Assembly (NCBI RefSeq): GCF_024679095.1
Contig: NC_066544.1
Span: 8,317,490 to 8,381,489, forward strand
Source of the DNA: Eriocheir sinensis
Lineage: Eukaryota > Arthropoda > Malacostraca > Decapoda > Varunidae
Reading direction: 5' to 3'
Length of the DNA stretch: 64,000 bases
Shown: positions 1-12,648 of the stretch, in pieces
How the letters are laid out: each line of letters begins with the position of its first letter
Position numbering within the stretch: position 1 is the first letter of the stretch
Made by a program: the position numbers and the translations under genes
Notes under the pieces: model-generated
Databases searched by the model: none
Told to the model about the DNA's origin: nothing
Seen by the model: the letters and a program-made list of their open reading frames with translations, nothing else

Positions 1-1040
1 CAGGTAGCCAAACGGGGGTGGGTGGGAAGGGGGAGGTGATCAGGGGAACAGCAGGGGAAGAGGGAGGAGTTTATTTGGTAGCTGAATGCGGTGGATTGGG
101 GGGCGGGGAACGTAGCAAGGAAGGAGGGGGGAAGGGGAGAAGAAAAGCGAAGGGGCCTTGGACTGGTGGCGTATTGGGGTGGGGAAGGGAGGTGGTAGGG
201 TGAGGTAGGAGGGGGAGGAGGGGAGAAAAGCGAAGGGGCCTTGGACTGGTGGCGTATTGGGGAGGGGAAGGGAGGTGGTAGGGAGAGGTAGGAGGGGGAG
301 GTGGGGAGAAAAGCGAAGGGCCTTAGACTGGTAGAATATTGGGGAGGGGGAAGGGAGGTCGTAAGGAGAGGTAGGAGGGGGAGGAGGGGAGAAAAGCGAA
401 GGGGCCTTGGACTGGTGGCGTATTGGGGAGGGGGAAGGGAGGTCGTAGGGTGAGGTAGGAGGGGGAGGAGGGGAGAAAAGCGAAGGGGCCTTGGACTGGT
501 GGCGTATTGGGGAGGGGGAAGGGAGGTCGTAGGGAGAGGTAGGAGGGGGAGGAGGGGAGAAAAGCGAAGGGGCCTTAGACTGGTAGAATATTGGGGAGGG
601 GGAAGGGAGGTCGTAAGGAGAGGTAGGAGGGGGAGGTGGGGAGAAAAGCGAAGGGGCCTTGGACTGGTGGCGTATTGGGGAGGGGGAGGTGGGGAGAAAA
701 GTGAAGGGGCGTTAGACTGGTAGCACATTGGGGCGGGGGAGACCGTGGAGGAGGGGGGTCATTGGGGGGTGGAGAGGAGGGGAGAAGGGAAGGGTGGCGG
801 TGGCTCAAGTGGGGGGGGAAGGGAGTTGGGAAGTCAATCAGGGGGGGAGGGGGGGGAGAAAACCTTAGACTGGTAGCACATTGGAAGAGGGAGAGGGGAG
901 GCCATAGGGGGGTAGGGGGGGGGGTCATGAGTAAGAGGGAGAGGGGGGACAGGGGAGGGGGCAGGGGGGGAGGGGGGGAGAAAACCGAAGCACCTTAGAC
1001 TGGTAGCACATTGGGGAGGGAGGGGGGATCATGAGAGAGA
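1..1040. repeat. G-rich minisatellite, unit about 84 bp
   Basis: About ten degenerate copies of a unit containing gagaaaagcgaaggggcc, then ttggactggtggcgtattgg, then a run of GGGGGAGG and GGTAGGAGG blocks. The spacing between copies is about 80-90 bases for the first 700 bases. After that the copies become irregular and G-runs dominate. Open frames here come from the lack of T-rich stop codons and are not genes. Confidence 0.85.
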
Positions 1041-1200
1041 AAGGTTGAGGGGTTACAGGGGAGGGGGCAGGGGGGTGGCGGCGGCTCAGGTGTGTAATCA
1101 AGGCGGGGAACCGGCCGCCCACCTGTCAGGTAACGCGGCGGCGGGAAGAAGTCTCGTTTGTAGCCTCCCCGGCGCTAATGGACCATGCACCGCCGCCGAG
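1041..1200. other. short GC-rich unique island
   Basis: About 120 bases of balanced, CpG-containing sequence lie between the G-rich minisatellite and the polypurine tract. There is no reading frame with a gene signature. It could be a leftover of unique DNA between repeats or a conserved non-coding piece; one sequence cannot decide. Confidence 0.3.
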
Positions 1201-2330
<1,130 letters not shown>

Positions 2331-3320
2331 GAAAAAAAAAGCCGCGCGGTAATATTAACAGGGTAAAAAAAGGAGCCTGCGCGTCGGCCACAATGGAAAG
2401 ACTCATCACTCCGACCTGGAACAAAAGACGGGGAGTTGACGGCGTGGAGGAGGAGGAGGAGGAGGAGGAGGAAGAAGAAGAACGAGAACATGAGAACAAG
2501 AACAACAACAAGAACAAAAGAACAAGAACAAGAAGAGAAAGAAGGAAAAGAAGAGAAAGAAGAACAATGACAAGAAAAAGAATAATAGAATAAGAACATG
2601 AACTAGAACAACAACAACGACAACAACAACAACAACAACAAAGACAAGAAAAAAAAGTAATAATATCAGAAAATAACAAACATCCCCAGCGATTTATGAT
2701 AAACTTTAGGCAAAATGTGGAGACTCCAATTCGTTTAAAGAGCTGTAGAGTTTTTGTTTACTGTGAAGAGTGTAAGGCTGCAGTGGAAGCTGTGAATGGC
2801 TGTAGTCAATGCTGCGGCTCTGTGGTGAAGGCTGTTAAGGCTGTGTGTAGGCCATAAGGGCTGTGGAGAGGCTGTGAGAATCCTGTAAAGGCTATGCGGA
2901 TAATATAAAAGACTGCTTAACTATAGAGAGCTGTGACAGTAAAGGCTTTGGCACGGCTGAGTGGAGGCTTTATGAAGACTTAAGACTGTATAGTACGGAG
3001 TACGGACGGAAGAGGCTTTAGAAGTGACTGGGAATGGCTTGAGGGTTTTGATTAGGCTGTTGAAGGGACCATGGGCTGTGGGGGGGGGGGTGTCAAGGCT
3101 GCCACTGTGTACTCACCGCCGCCAAAACAGCCCAAACCGCGGGTGGGTGGCGGGGGGCGGCGGGCGGCGGGCATCTGATAGGCGGCGGGTGATGTGTGGG
3201 CCGCGCCGCCGACACACTCGCGCGATGACGGCCAATTTACGCCGCACCACTTACCGGCGTGTAATCAGAGGCGCGGCGAGTATCGGTCCGCCTCAGGGGC
3301 TTGAAGGGGCGTTCGTTCCT
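2331..3320. other. low-complexity region, no gene seen
   Basis: Contains (GAG)n and (AAC)n microsatellites at 2447-2660. A degenerate stretch built on GGCTGTG/AGGCTGT follows at 2770-3090, and then a CpG-rich block at 3130-3310. No splice-flanked open frame with recognisable protein similarity was seen. Confidence 0.6.
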
Positions 3321-3960
3321 CCACCCCTCCCTCCATCCCTCCATCCATCCCTCCTCTCCTTGCCTTTCTCCAATTCTCCGTCTGGTAATCATCGTTCTTC
3401 TTCTCTCTGTTGTTTTCCTCCTTTCGTCCCTCAGTTTCCTCCTCTTCCTACTTCCTTCCTTCCTTTACTTCCTTCTTTCACTCGCTCTTTCTCGGTTTCT
3501 TCTTTCTTTCAGTCGCTCGTTTCCATTTATTCTCCTTCTGTTGATTCTGCCTCTCTCCTTCCTTTTCGTATCTATATTTGTCCTTTCCCTTTTCCTTCGT
3601 TTCTCCATCCCTCTGTCCCTGTCTTCGTCCTTCCTTCCTTCACTCTGTACCTCTTTCTCAGTTTCTCCTTTCATTCAGTCGCTTCGTCCCTTCTTTCGTT
3701 AATCCTCGTTTCATTTATTCTTTTTTTTGTTGATTCTCCTTCTTTCCTTCCTTTTCGTACCTATGTCCTTTCCTTTTTCCTTCGTTTCCCTCCATCCCTC
3801 TGTCCCTCTCTTCATCTCTTCACGCTTCTTCTTCCTTCCTTTCGTCTTCTGTCCCTTCCTTCTTTCCTCTCCATCCCTCTGTCCCTCTCTTCGTCCTTCC
3901 CTTCCCCTGCGTCTCTTCATGACCCTCTCCCTCCCTCCGTCCCTCCCTCGGGGTAACAAG
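3321..3960. repeat. pyrimidine-rich (CCTT/TCCC) low-complexity tract
   Basis: Degenerate repeats of CCTTCCTT, TCCATCCCTC and TTCGTCC cover about 640 bases. The apparent open frames rich in Ser, Leu, Pro and Phe follow directly from this composition and are not called as genes. Confidence 0.75.
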
Positions 3961-4039
3961 GCGGCACAAAGAGCGAGGCGAGGCAAAGGTGTGTCCCTGA
4001 AGGTGTTTGGACGCAAGACTTCATATCATCGTTAGGGAG

Positions 4040-4665
4040 TGTACGAGGAGGCGGAGGAGGAGCAGAATAAGAGACATGCAAAAGTTAATGACAGATAGAA
4101 AAGGAACAGAGTAAGAGACGCAAAAGTTTATGAGGAAGCAGAGAAGGACCAGAATAAGAAACACAAATAAGTATAATAAACAAAAATGGCTTACAAAGAG
4201 GCAGAGAAAGAGCAGAATAAGAAACACAAATAAGTATAATAAAAAAAAATGGCTTACGGAGAGGTAGAAAAGGAGCAGAACAAGAGACACGCAGAAGTTA
4301 ATGAAGAGGCAGAGAAGGAACAGAACAGGAAACATAAATAAGTATGAAAGACAGAGATGGTTTAGAATGAGACAGAAGGAGAGGAATAAGACAAATATAT
4401 CTCAGAGACGAAGATTGTTTATAAGGAGACGGAGAAGGAACAAAATAAGAGACAAATAAGTAGGAGAAAAAAAAGATGATTTACGAAGAGAAGAGGAACA
4501 AAATAAGACACAAATAAGAATGGAAGACGAAGATGATTTACGAAGAGAAAAGGAAGAAAATAAGAGACACAAATATTTACGAAGATAGGAGGAACAAAAT
4601 AAGAGAGACAAATAAGAACGGAAGACAAAGATGATTTACGAAGAAAGAAGGAACAAGAAAAAAAG
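4040..4665 (-). repeat. 59-bp satellite, inverted arm 1
   Basis: Degenerate copies of a unit of about 59-66 bases, including gatgatttacgaagagaa and ggaacaaaataagagacac. The reverse complement of this unit is the unit repeated at 5940-6640, so the two arrays are the same family in opposite directions. Copies here are more diverged than those of the other arm. Confidence 0.8.
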
Positions 4666-5935
4666 ATATGTTAGGTTTTCATAAGTTAGTCTGCCTCCAC
4701 TCGTTCATTGTTTTAAATCTATATGAAAAAAAACTAAACTTCGGGAGGAGAGAAAGAACGACAGACACGGAGAGTTCTATAAAGAGGTTACGGTCGCGCC
4801 GCCCACGCCTCACACACCTGACATCACCCTTAAAGACTCTATTAAAACGACAGAAAGAACCGCGAGAGTTACAGAATGCTCTTAAGGTGAAAGGTGTGTA
4901 AGTATGTACGTGCGTCCAGTGCTCAGCTTCCCTTCACTTCTCCGGCGCTTCAGAAGACGTAGACGAACCCCTAGCTGACATATTATTACTGAAAAATAGC
5001 AATAAAGGAAGTGAGAAAATAGAAGAAGGGAAAAATTATTAAAAAAACTCTGGAAGGAGAGACAAAGGTCGGTATTATAAGACAATTTCGCTTCTCACAT
5101 CAGCTATTTCTAAAGGTCAAAGAGGGGGTTAGTCGGGTTCTAATGAGTGTTTCTTCAGGTTCATGATACAAAAGAAGGGTCAAACTACCACCAATGTCAT
5201 AGAACTATCCCTGGAAATCCCCACAACTCCTACGAAAGCCTTGTCAAATGTGTGTTTTTGTGCGGCGAAATGTCTTGCAATACGACCCAAAGAATTCAGA
5301 AGGCTAAAACACAAGTACAAAACCAGTGGAAAAAAAATAGATGTCAAGTGAATATTGAAAAAGAAAATAAGAGTTAAAACACGAGAACATTGACATTGAG
5401 TGTTAAGAAAATCCGGGAACCGTTTCAAAGGCATATCCCGGGACTACATCTGATCTGATCTGAGTAGCGCGTCAAACAACTATGGGAACTGAAAAGGAAA
5501 GGATTAAGAAGCCTACCACACCCCCTCTCCCCCATGCAATACACCCATTAGCACCCACCCACCTATCTACCCCACCGTTGCCAGGTTATCGTACTCAGAG
5601 CCGCGTATTTACCACAGAGTTAAATACCGTAATAACTCTGTGGTATTTATCGGTTTCTGCCCCATAGCTGTTGCCAAGAAGCACCAATAATTAACCATTT
5701 AAACGATAACCATATATGAAGGCAGTCATTTGGGTGATGAAAGCAGTTTTTGGGTCGGAAATCGGAAACATAAGAGGCGGAGTACGACAATCTGGCAACG
5801 TTGATTATTCTACCCTCTCACCCACCTTCTTTTCTGCCCACAGCGCCAGTAGACTTTCTTGAGGGGCCTCTCGGACGACCCCAGCCCAGTAGTGACGCGG
5901 GCGGATTTTATTTATAGTGGTTGTTGTGATGTATG
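4666..5935. other. spacer between inverted satellite arms, no gene seen
   Basis: About 1.27 kb of mostly unique AT-rich sequence. Several short open frames exist but none shows a recognisable domain, signal peptide or splice-supported structure. It would be the loop if the flanking satellite arms paired. Confidence 0.5.
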
Positions 5936-6640
5936 ACTTGTTTGGTCCATCTTTCATTCTTATTTCTGTGTCTTATTTTGTTCCTCTTCTCTTCGTAGAT
6001 CATCTTTGTGTTTCATTTTTACTTGTGTCTCTTATTTTGTTCCTCTTCTCTTCGTAAATCATCTTTGTCTTCCATTCTCATTTGTGTCTTTTATTTTGTT
6101 CCTCCTCTCTTCGTAGATCATCTTTGTGTTTCATTTTTACTTGTGTCTCTTATTTTGTTCCTTCTCTCTTCGTAGATCATCTTTGTGTTTCATTTTTACT
6201 TGTGTCTCTTATTTTGTTCCTCCTCTCTTCGTAGATCATCTTTGTGTTTCATTTTTACTTGTGTCTCTTATTTTGTTCCTCCTCTCTTCGTAGATCATCT
6301 TTGTGTTTCATTTTTACTTGTGTCTCTTATTTTGTTCCTCCTCTCTTCGTAGATCATCTTTGTCTCCCATTCTCATTTGTGTCTTTTATTTTGTTCCTCC
6401 TCTCTTCGTAAATCATCTTTGTCTTCCATTCTCATTTGTGTCTCTTATTTTGTTCCTCCTCTCTTTGTCAATCATCTTTGTCTTCCATTCTCATTTGTGT
6501 CTTTTATTTTGTTCCTCCTCTCTTCGTAGATCATCTTTGTCTTCCATTCTCATTTGTGTCTCTTATTTTGTTCCTTCTCTCTTTGTCAATCATCTTTTTT
6601 CTCCTACTTATTTGTGTCTCTTATTCCGTTGCTCCTCTCT
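5936..6640 (+). repeat. 59-bp satellite, inverted arm 2
   Basis: Twelve or so head-to-tail copies of a 59-base unit of the form cgtagatcatctttgtgttt, catttttacttgtgtctc, ttattttgttcctcctctct. Copies near 6110-6350 are almost identical with an exact 59-base step. The unit is the reverse complement of that in arm 1. Confidence 0.9.
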
Positions 6641-6815
6641 TGACCGCAGTCGCTGAAGTTAGTATAGTTAGAGTTGACTGGTGGTCTGGAAAGCATGTGA
6701 GTAAATCGTCCACCACTCGGCGATGCTTGAAAATTGTCGGCTGCTGGCGGTGGGACTCGAACCCTGGTTTTCGAGATCACCACGCCCGTTCGTTGACCAC
6801 TCATCGACCGCTTCC
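6640..6815 (-). mobile_element. tRNA-derived SINE fragment
   Basis: Read on the minus strand, the segment has an A-box-like TGAGTGGTCAACG and, about 40 bases later, a B box GGTTCGAGTCCCA (6751-6765), as in an RNA polymerase III promoter. It does not fold as a full tRNA with a plausible acceptor stem, so a SINE head is preferred over a tRNA gene. Confidence 0.6.
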
Positions 6816-6837
6816 CCAGACGTCTCAACCTTTCCCC

Positions 6838-7515
6838 TCCTGCACCTCCCCTCCCTTCTACAGCTGCCCCCCCCCCTCCTGCAGCTGCCCCCCCCTTCTG
6901 CAGCTGCCCCCCCCTCCTGCAGCTTCCCTCCCCCCCTCCTCCTGCAGCTGCCCCCCCCTCTCCTGCGTCTGCCCCCCCTCTCCTGCAGCTGCCCCCTTCC
7001 TGCAACTGTTCCCACCTCCTGCATTTGCCCCCCCTCCTGCAGCTGCCCCCCCTCTCCTGCATTTGCCCCCCCTCTCCTGCAGCTGCACCCCTCCTGCATT
7101 TTCCCCCCTCTCCGGCAACTGCCCCCCCTCCTGCAGCTGCCCCCCCTCTCCTGCAGCTGCCCCCCCTCTCCTGCAACTGCCCCCCCTCCTGCAGCTGCCC
7201 CCTCCTGCAGCTGCCCCCTCTCCTGCATCTGCCCCCTCTCCTGCAACTGCCCCCTCCTGCAACTGCCCACCCCTTCTGCAACTGTCCCCCTCCTGCATTT
7301 GCCCCCTCCTGCACCTGCCCCCCATTCTGCAGCTGCCCCTCTCCTGCAGCTGCCCTCCTGCAGCTGCCCCCTCTCCTGCAGCTGCCCCCTCCTGCAGTTG
7401 CCCCCTCCTGCAGCTGCCCCCTCCTGCAGCTGCCCCCTCCTGCAGTTGCCCCCTCCTGCAGTTACCCCCTCCTGCAGACGCCCCCCCTGCTGCAGCTCCT
7501 CCCCCCCCTTCCACT
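6838..7515. repeat. C-rich minisatellite built on CTCCTGCAGCTGCCCCC
   Basis: More than 40 copies of a 15-18 base unit containing CTGCAGCTG (overlapping PstI and PvuII motifs) followed by a run of C. Common variants are TGCATTTG and TGCAACTG. The opposite strand has regular G5-G6 runs and could form G-quadruplexes. All six frames are largely open because the unit contains no stop, so the long Pro/Cys/Leu or Gly/Arg-rich frames are artefacts. Confidence 0.92.
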
Positions 7516-7674
7516 TGCACACATCCCTCCCGTCGTAAACAAAATGACAAATATCGCTGAAATACCTCGGCCAGTTTCGAGACAAATTTTTACACAACTG
7601 TTTTCCTTTTTTTTTTTTTTTTTCAGTTTATGGCGCGTTTAATGATTTGATCCTTTTTTTCCTCCAAGTTAACT

Positions 7675-7900
7675 GACTACCACCATCATCACCACCACCA
7701 CCACCATCACCACCACCACCACCACTTCTATCACCGCCGCCGCCGCCACAGCCACCACACCACGCCCTCTATTGGTATTCCGAGCACGTGGCGACACCTT
7801 CCCTTACTCGAGGCCTGCAGCACCACCACTACGCCACTACCACCACTACCACCACCACCACCGCGAAAGCTCAGTCAGTGTCAAGTCGCTACTCCTAACA
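7675..7900. repeat. (CAC)n / (CCA)n microsatellite cluster
   Basis: Imperfect CAC/CCG triplets at 7679-7760 and again at 7825-7862, separated by a short unique stretch. Confidence 0.85.
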
Positions 7901-7917
7901 CAACCTAACACACACAG

Positions 7918-7931
7918 CCTACTACTACTTA

Positions 7932-8030
<99 letters not shown>

Positions 8031-8032
8031 CA
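7918..8032. repeat. (ACT)n microsatellite
   Basis: About 36 ACT/CTA triplets in a row with one TTC interruption. Reads as poly-Leu or poly-Ser depending on frame; not coding. Confidence 0.95.
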
Positions 8033-8201
8033 ATTACTATTACTATCCATCTTTCCCCTTCTTCGTTTCTGACTTCCCCTGTCACTCATCTCCTTCCCCT
8101 TCCCCTATTCTCCCCTTCCCTCCCCTTCCCCTTCCCTTCACAACCCTTTCCCCTCATGTATTCCGTCCCCTCTATCCTTTCCCCTTCATATCCAACTAAT
8201 G

Positions 8202-8204
<3 letters not shown>

Positions 8205-8243
<39 letters not shown>

Positions 8244-8549
8244 TACCCATCTAGAATCACCAATTTAGTCAAGAACGTAAATAAAAAAGTCAACCCGTAG
8301 TAATTTTGCGTGAAGAGGGACGCCAACAGGTAAGTGCGCAAGCCGTAGAGTTTCTGTCCCTTCTTTTCATCATCCCGCAACAGAGGAGCAAAACGCGCGA
8401 GTCTTCAACAAATGTGATTCCCCGAACTGCAGCGGTAAGCCATTTATTCGAGAGAGAGAGAGAGAGAGAGAGATAAACACGAAAAATTAAACAGGCAAAG
8501 ATAAAACAAGAAAGAAAACAAATGAAAATGTAGAAAATAGAAAATGCAG

Positions 8550-8620
<71 letters not shown>

Positions 8621-8718
8621 AAGAACACGAACAAGGAGACAGAGACAGGTAAAACAAAAAAAAGAAAACAAATGGAAAATGTAGAAAATAGAAAATGCAA
8701 AAAAAGAGAATGAAAAGC

Positions 8719-8810
<92 letters not shown>

Positions 8811-8815
8811 AATAG
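8205..8815. repeat. (CT)n and three (GA)n microsatellites, partly duplicated flanks
   Basis: (CT)n at 8206-8240, then (GA)n at 8450-8472, 8553-8617 and 8724-8809. The sequence between the GA runs is repeated: gtagaaaatagaaaatgca occurs before both of the last two runs, so the GA runs and their flanks were duplicated together. Confidence 0.9.
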
Positions 8816-8839
8816 GTATCTAATGTCTATGTTTTTTAC

Positions 8840-9545
8840 TTGTGTGTTTAATTAAGTTTCCGCGTCACAAAGAACAGAGACTGACGCCGCACCTGCCCGC
8901 CGCCACACGAGCGACATCTGACGGGCGGGATGTGAAGGAGAGGAAGAAAAGAAACGGTACCGTCCACCCCAGCGAATACACTTTTCCTTCATATACAGAT
9001 TTTTTTTATTCACCTACATGTTTTTAGTTTGTAATTAGAGCATGTATACCACGTTCCTGCCCCGTCCTCGCTGAACCAAAAATAAACAGACAAAACCTTT
9101 ATGAAATCTTCCTCTCCAACGTATCTTCTTTTAATATACTGTCTATTATTCACCTCTACATTTTCACTTTATAATTAGAACATGTATGCAGCGTTCCTGC
9201 CCCGTTTTCAAGGAGCCAAAGTAAACAGACACAACGTATGTAAAATCTTATTCCTCAACGGGGTAACTTTTCCATGCCTGTCCCAAAGTAAACAAACGCC
9301 CCTGTAAGTAGTTAAATCCTCCTAATAGGGATTACAAAGGCACATAATTAAGAGCGAACCACGAGAGGCTGAGGAGGACGGTGTAGAGGTGAGGATGAGG
9401 GAGTTAAGGGGACGAAGAGGAGGAGGAGGCGGAGGAGGGGGCCAAAAGAGGAGGGTCTGCGCACCACCGTCTGCGCATCACCATTGTTCTTTACACTAAC
9501 GAGTAGGAAGGTGCGGTGGGAGTCGTGTCTGCCTTATATAGCTTC
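8840..9545. other. intergenic sequence with a 130-bp duplication
   Basis: A segment with cacctacat-gttttt and attagagcatgtata, ending in cgttcctgccccg and aaataaacagac, occurs at about 9008-9085. It recurs, diverged, at 9150-9230, with a third fragment near 9285. No gene is recognised. Confidence 0.5.
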
Positions 9546-9554
9546 ATATCCCTC

Positions 9555-9965
9555 ATAATTCAGGTGAGTGTGCTGTTTGTAAGTCGTTTCCAGGTGTGTG
9601 AATCCTGTGGTGTGTCATTGGTGTACCTGTCCTGTCTATCTTATTTACTTTCATTTTCTTCTTAATTCAGGTGAGTGTGTTGTTTGTAAGTCGTTTCCAG
9701 GTGTGTGAATCCTGTGGTGAGTTATTGGTGTACCTGTCCTGTCTACCTTATTTACTTTCATTTTCTTCTTAGTTCAGGTGAGTGTGTTGCTTGTACGTCA
9801 TTTCCAGGTGTGTGACTCCTGTGGTGTGTCATTGGTGTACCTGTCCTGTCTAATTTACTTTCATTTTCTTCTTCGTTCAGGTGAGTGTGTTGCTTGTACG
9901 TCGTTTCCAGGTGTGTGAATCATGTGGTGAGTTATTGGCGTACCTGTTTGAGCTCTACCTGTCAA
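9555..9965 (+). repeat. four-copy tandem repeat (about 107 bp) with abutted splice-site motifs
   Basis: Four copies start at about 9561, 9668, 9775 and 9878, each opening with caggtgagtgtg. In copies 2-4 a pyrimidine-rich run (actttcattttcttctt) ends in ttcag exactly where gtgagtgtg begins, so a good 3' splice site directly joins a good 5' splice site. The rest of the unit (tttccaggtgtgtgaatcct, ggtgtacctgtcctgtct) is well kept. No coding exon is visible nearby. Confidence 0.85.
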
Positions 9966-10039
9966 GCAACGTGGTGGAGGGGGTTACCTGTTAGTTAATT
10001 GGTTTCCCTTATGTTACACACCTGAGCATTCGAGTTAAC

Positions 10040-11440
10040 GCAGAAAGGGAAGGTTGAGCTTATATTTAGTTATGTGTGTTTTGGTTTGTATATAAAGTCG
10101 TAAATGCAAGCGATGAGTCAAGTAGTTTATTGTTGAGATTATATTTAGTTAGGTGTGTTTTGGTTTGTATATAAAGTCGTAAATGCAAACGATGAGTCAA
10201 GTAGTTTATTGTTGAGATTATATTTAGTTAGGTGTGTTTTGGTTTGTATATAAAGTCGTAAATGCAAACGATGAGTCAAGTAGTTTATTGCTCGTTAGCC
10301 CGATAGTTCAGTATAACGATATAAGGAAGGATCGCTCGGTTGGGGGTGATATTAGAGTTCATGCAGAATGGTGAGGTTGATATATAGTAGTGTGTGGTAT
10401 GTTTTTAGTCGTAAATGCAAATGAGTCAACAAGTGGATTGCTCGTTAGCCCGATTGTTCTGTATAACGAGAGGTGAGGGAGGGATTGCCCGGTGGACTGA
10501 AACAATTACAGGTTGAGATTGATGTTTGAGTTCATGTGGAATGGGAAGGTTATGATATTCTTTAGTTAGCGGGCTATTTTTCATGTTTTTTTTTTCCTTG
10601 AGCTGCTTCATTTACTGTAAAAAAAAAAAGTTGCGTGGTTTGTATTCTCATTAAATGCAAACGATGAGTTAACTAGTGGATTGCTCGTTAGCCTGACAAT
10701 TTAGTGTAATGACAGGTAAAGCAAGGATCGCCTGGGAGGGGAAAGAAATTATTATAGGGTGATGTTTATTGACACTCGAGTTTATGCAAAATTGGGAAGT
10801 TGATTTTTAGTTGCGTGTGGTTTGTTTAAGTCGTAAATACAAAGGATGAGTCAACTAGTGGATTGCTCGTTAGCCTAACAGTTTAGTGTAATGATAAGTA
10901 AAGCAAGGTTCGCCCGGGAGGGAAAACAATTACAGGGTGATGTTTATTGATATTCGAGTTTATGCAGAATTAGGAAGTTGATTTTTAGTTGTGTGGTTTA
11001 AGTCGTAAATAAAAAGGATGAGTTAACTAGTGGATTGCCCGTTAGCCTGACAGTTTAGTGTAATGATAAGTAAAGTAAGGTTCGTCCGGGAGGGGAAAAC
11101 AACTATAGGATGGTGTTTATTGATATTCAAGTTTATGCAGAATTGCGAGGTTAATTTCTAGTTGCTTGTGGTTCACGTCGTAAATAAAAAGGATAAGTTA
11201 ACTAGTGGATTGCCCGTTAGCCTGACGGTTTAGTGTAATGATAGGTAAGGCAAGGCTCACCCGGGAGGGGAAAACAATTACAGGGTGATGTTTATTGATA
11301 TTCGAGTTCATGCAGAATTAGGAAGTTGATTTTTAGTTGTGTGTGGTTTAAGTCGTAAATAAAAAGGATGAGTTAACTAGTGGATTGCTTATCAGCCCGC
11401 TAGATTATTATAACGATCGGGAAGGGATCGATTGCCCGGC
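10040..11440 (+). repeat. composite tandem repeat (82-bp units, then about 170-bp units)
   Basis: Three copies of an 82-base unit (tatatttagttaggtgtg, tttggtttgtatataaagtc, gtaaatgcaaacgatgagtc) run from about 10055 to 10290. The same gtaaatgcaaa-gatgagt core is then embedded in about seven longer units carrying gctcgttagcccga near 10290, 10441, 10684, 10865, 11037, 11210 and 11388. The longer units grew by adding sequence to the shorter one. Confidence 0.8.
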
Positions 11441-11699
11441 GGGAGGGAGGGGATGATTACAGATTGATATTTCTTGCAACGATAGCTCAGGCAGTTTGTT
11501 GACAGGCGGTTTGGAAGTCGAAAGCATTAGTCACTTAGAAGAAAGAACAAGGGACAATTTACAGTTCCACCCAACCAACGATTTTCTCACGTGGTTCATG
11601 TTTTTCTGATGATAAATTGTGTGAATTGCATGATTTTGTACCTCACGTCCGTCGCAAATGTCTACTTTTCCTGACCACATGACCAAGACAAGAAATTCG

Positions 11700-11995
11700 C
11701 CACTGTGACCGAATTATCTGAGGTGGGCAATTACTTTGATTTTTTTTTTTTCGATAACAGCTCAGCTTTTAGACATTTAGGTGGTTTGGAGGCCGAAAAC
11801 ATTTAGTCACATTGATATTAACTTACGCTATTAGTCCCTGCGACCGAATCATCTGAGAAGGTGGGCAATTACTTTGATATTTTTTTCGATAACAGCTCAG
11901 CTTTTAGACATTTAGGTGGTTTGGAGGCCGAAAACATTTAGTCACATTGATATTAACTTACGCTATTAGTCTTTGCGACCGAATCATCTGAGAGC
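11700..11995 (+). repeat. two-copy tandem repeat, unit about 137 bp
   Basis: The block gaccgaatcatctgag, ggtgggcaattactttgat, cgataacagctcagctttta, gacatttaggtggtttggag occurs twice. A third start (gcgaccgaatcatctgagag) is at about 11978. Confidence 0.8.
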
Positions 11996-12645
11996 TCGAT
12001 CACACGGCAGCGAAGCATAAGGGTTCGTCCAACAGGTGACGCGCCGCTAACTGCTCTGAGAGGGATCGATGGGGGTTGGCAGAGGAGGGAGAAGGATGTT
12101 GTGCAGGAGAGGTGCATGATGTTCCGAAATTCCCGCATCCAGAGTAGTAGTAAATTTGGATAATCTTAGGAATAGCGCCTCCTAGTGGGTGCGCATTTAG
12201 GGCACGGTGTGGTGGTAAGTACAATATTTCTAGCACGTACGACGGGGTTTTGACAAGCGGACAGGCGTGTTTATGTCACAAGGGGTGTATTTTTCCGCGA
12301 TGGCCTCACGATTTTTTTCTAAGTCCATTGTTATTCCTAAGATTTACCGTAAATTTGATAACGCTCATAACTGGTGTGGGTATGGGGCTGGTCTTCTGCA
12401 TTACGTGTTTCATACATTGTTTTTTTTATTATTATTTCGTTGTATTTTACGTGTCCTGGTTCTGGAGTTCTGAGTATCATTTTTTTAAACTTTTTTTTTG
12501 GGGGGGGGTGGGGTACAAGTATTATGTATTTGTCTTAGGTAACGTTTATTGATGTTGTTTCATGGACTACGATAAAAAAGATAATTACTGAAGTGTTATT
12601 GTTCCGTATTGCTTTTTTTGGTGTGTGTGAGAGACGGGAGGAGGG
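11996..12645. other. unique flank before the 12-bp array, no gene seen
   Basis: Mixed-composition sequence with T-runs and a G-run near 12500. No coding, RNA or transposon signature could be supported. Confidence 0.4.
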
Positions 12646-12648
12646 AAA

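Noticed and set aside
6436..7642. Several 200-370 codon frames rich in Pro/Cys or Gly/Arg/Gln
   Set aside because: Produced by the CTGCAGCTGCCCCC minisatellite, which lacks stops in all frames.
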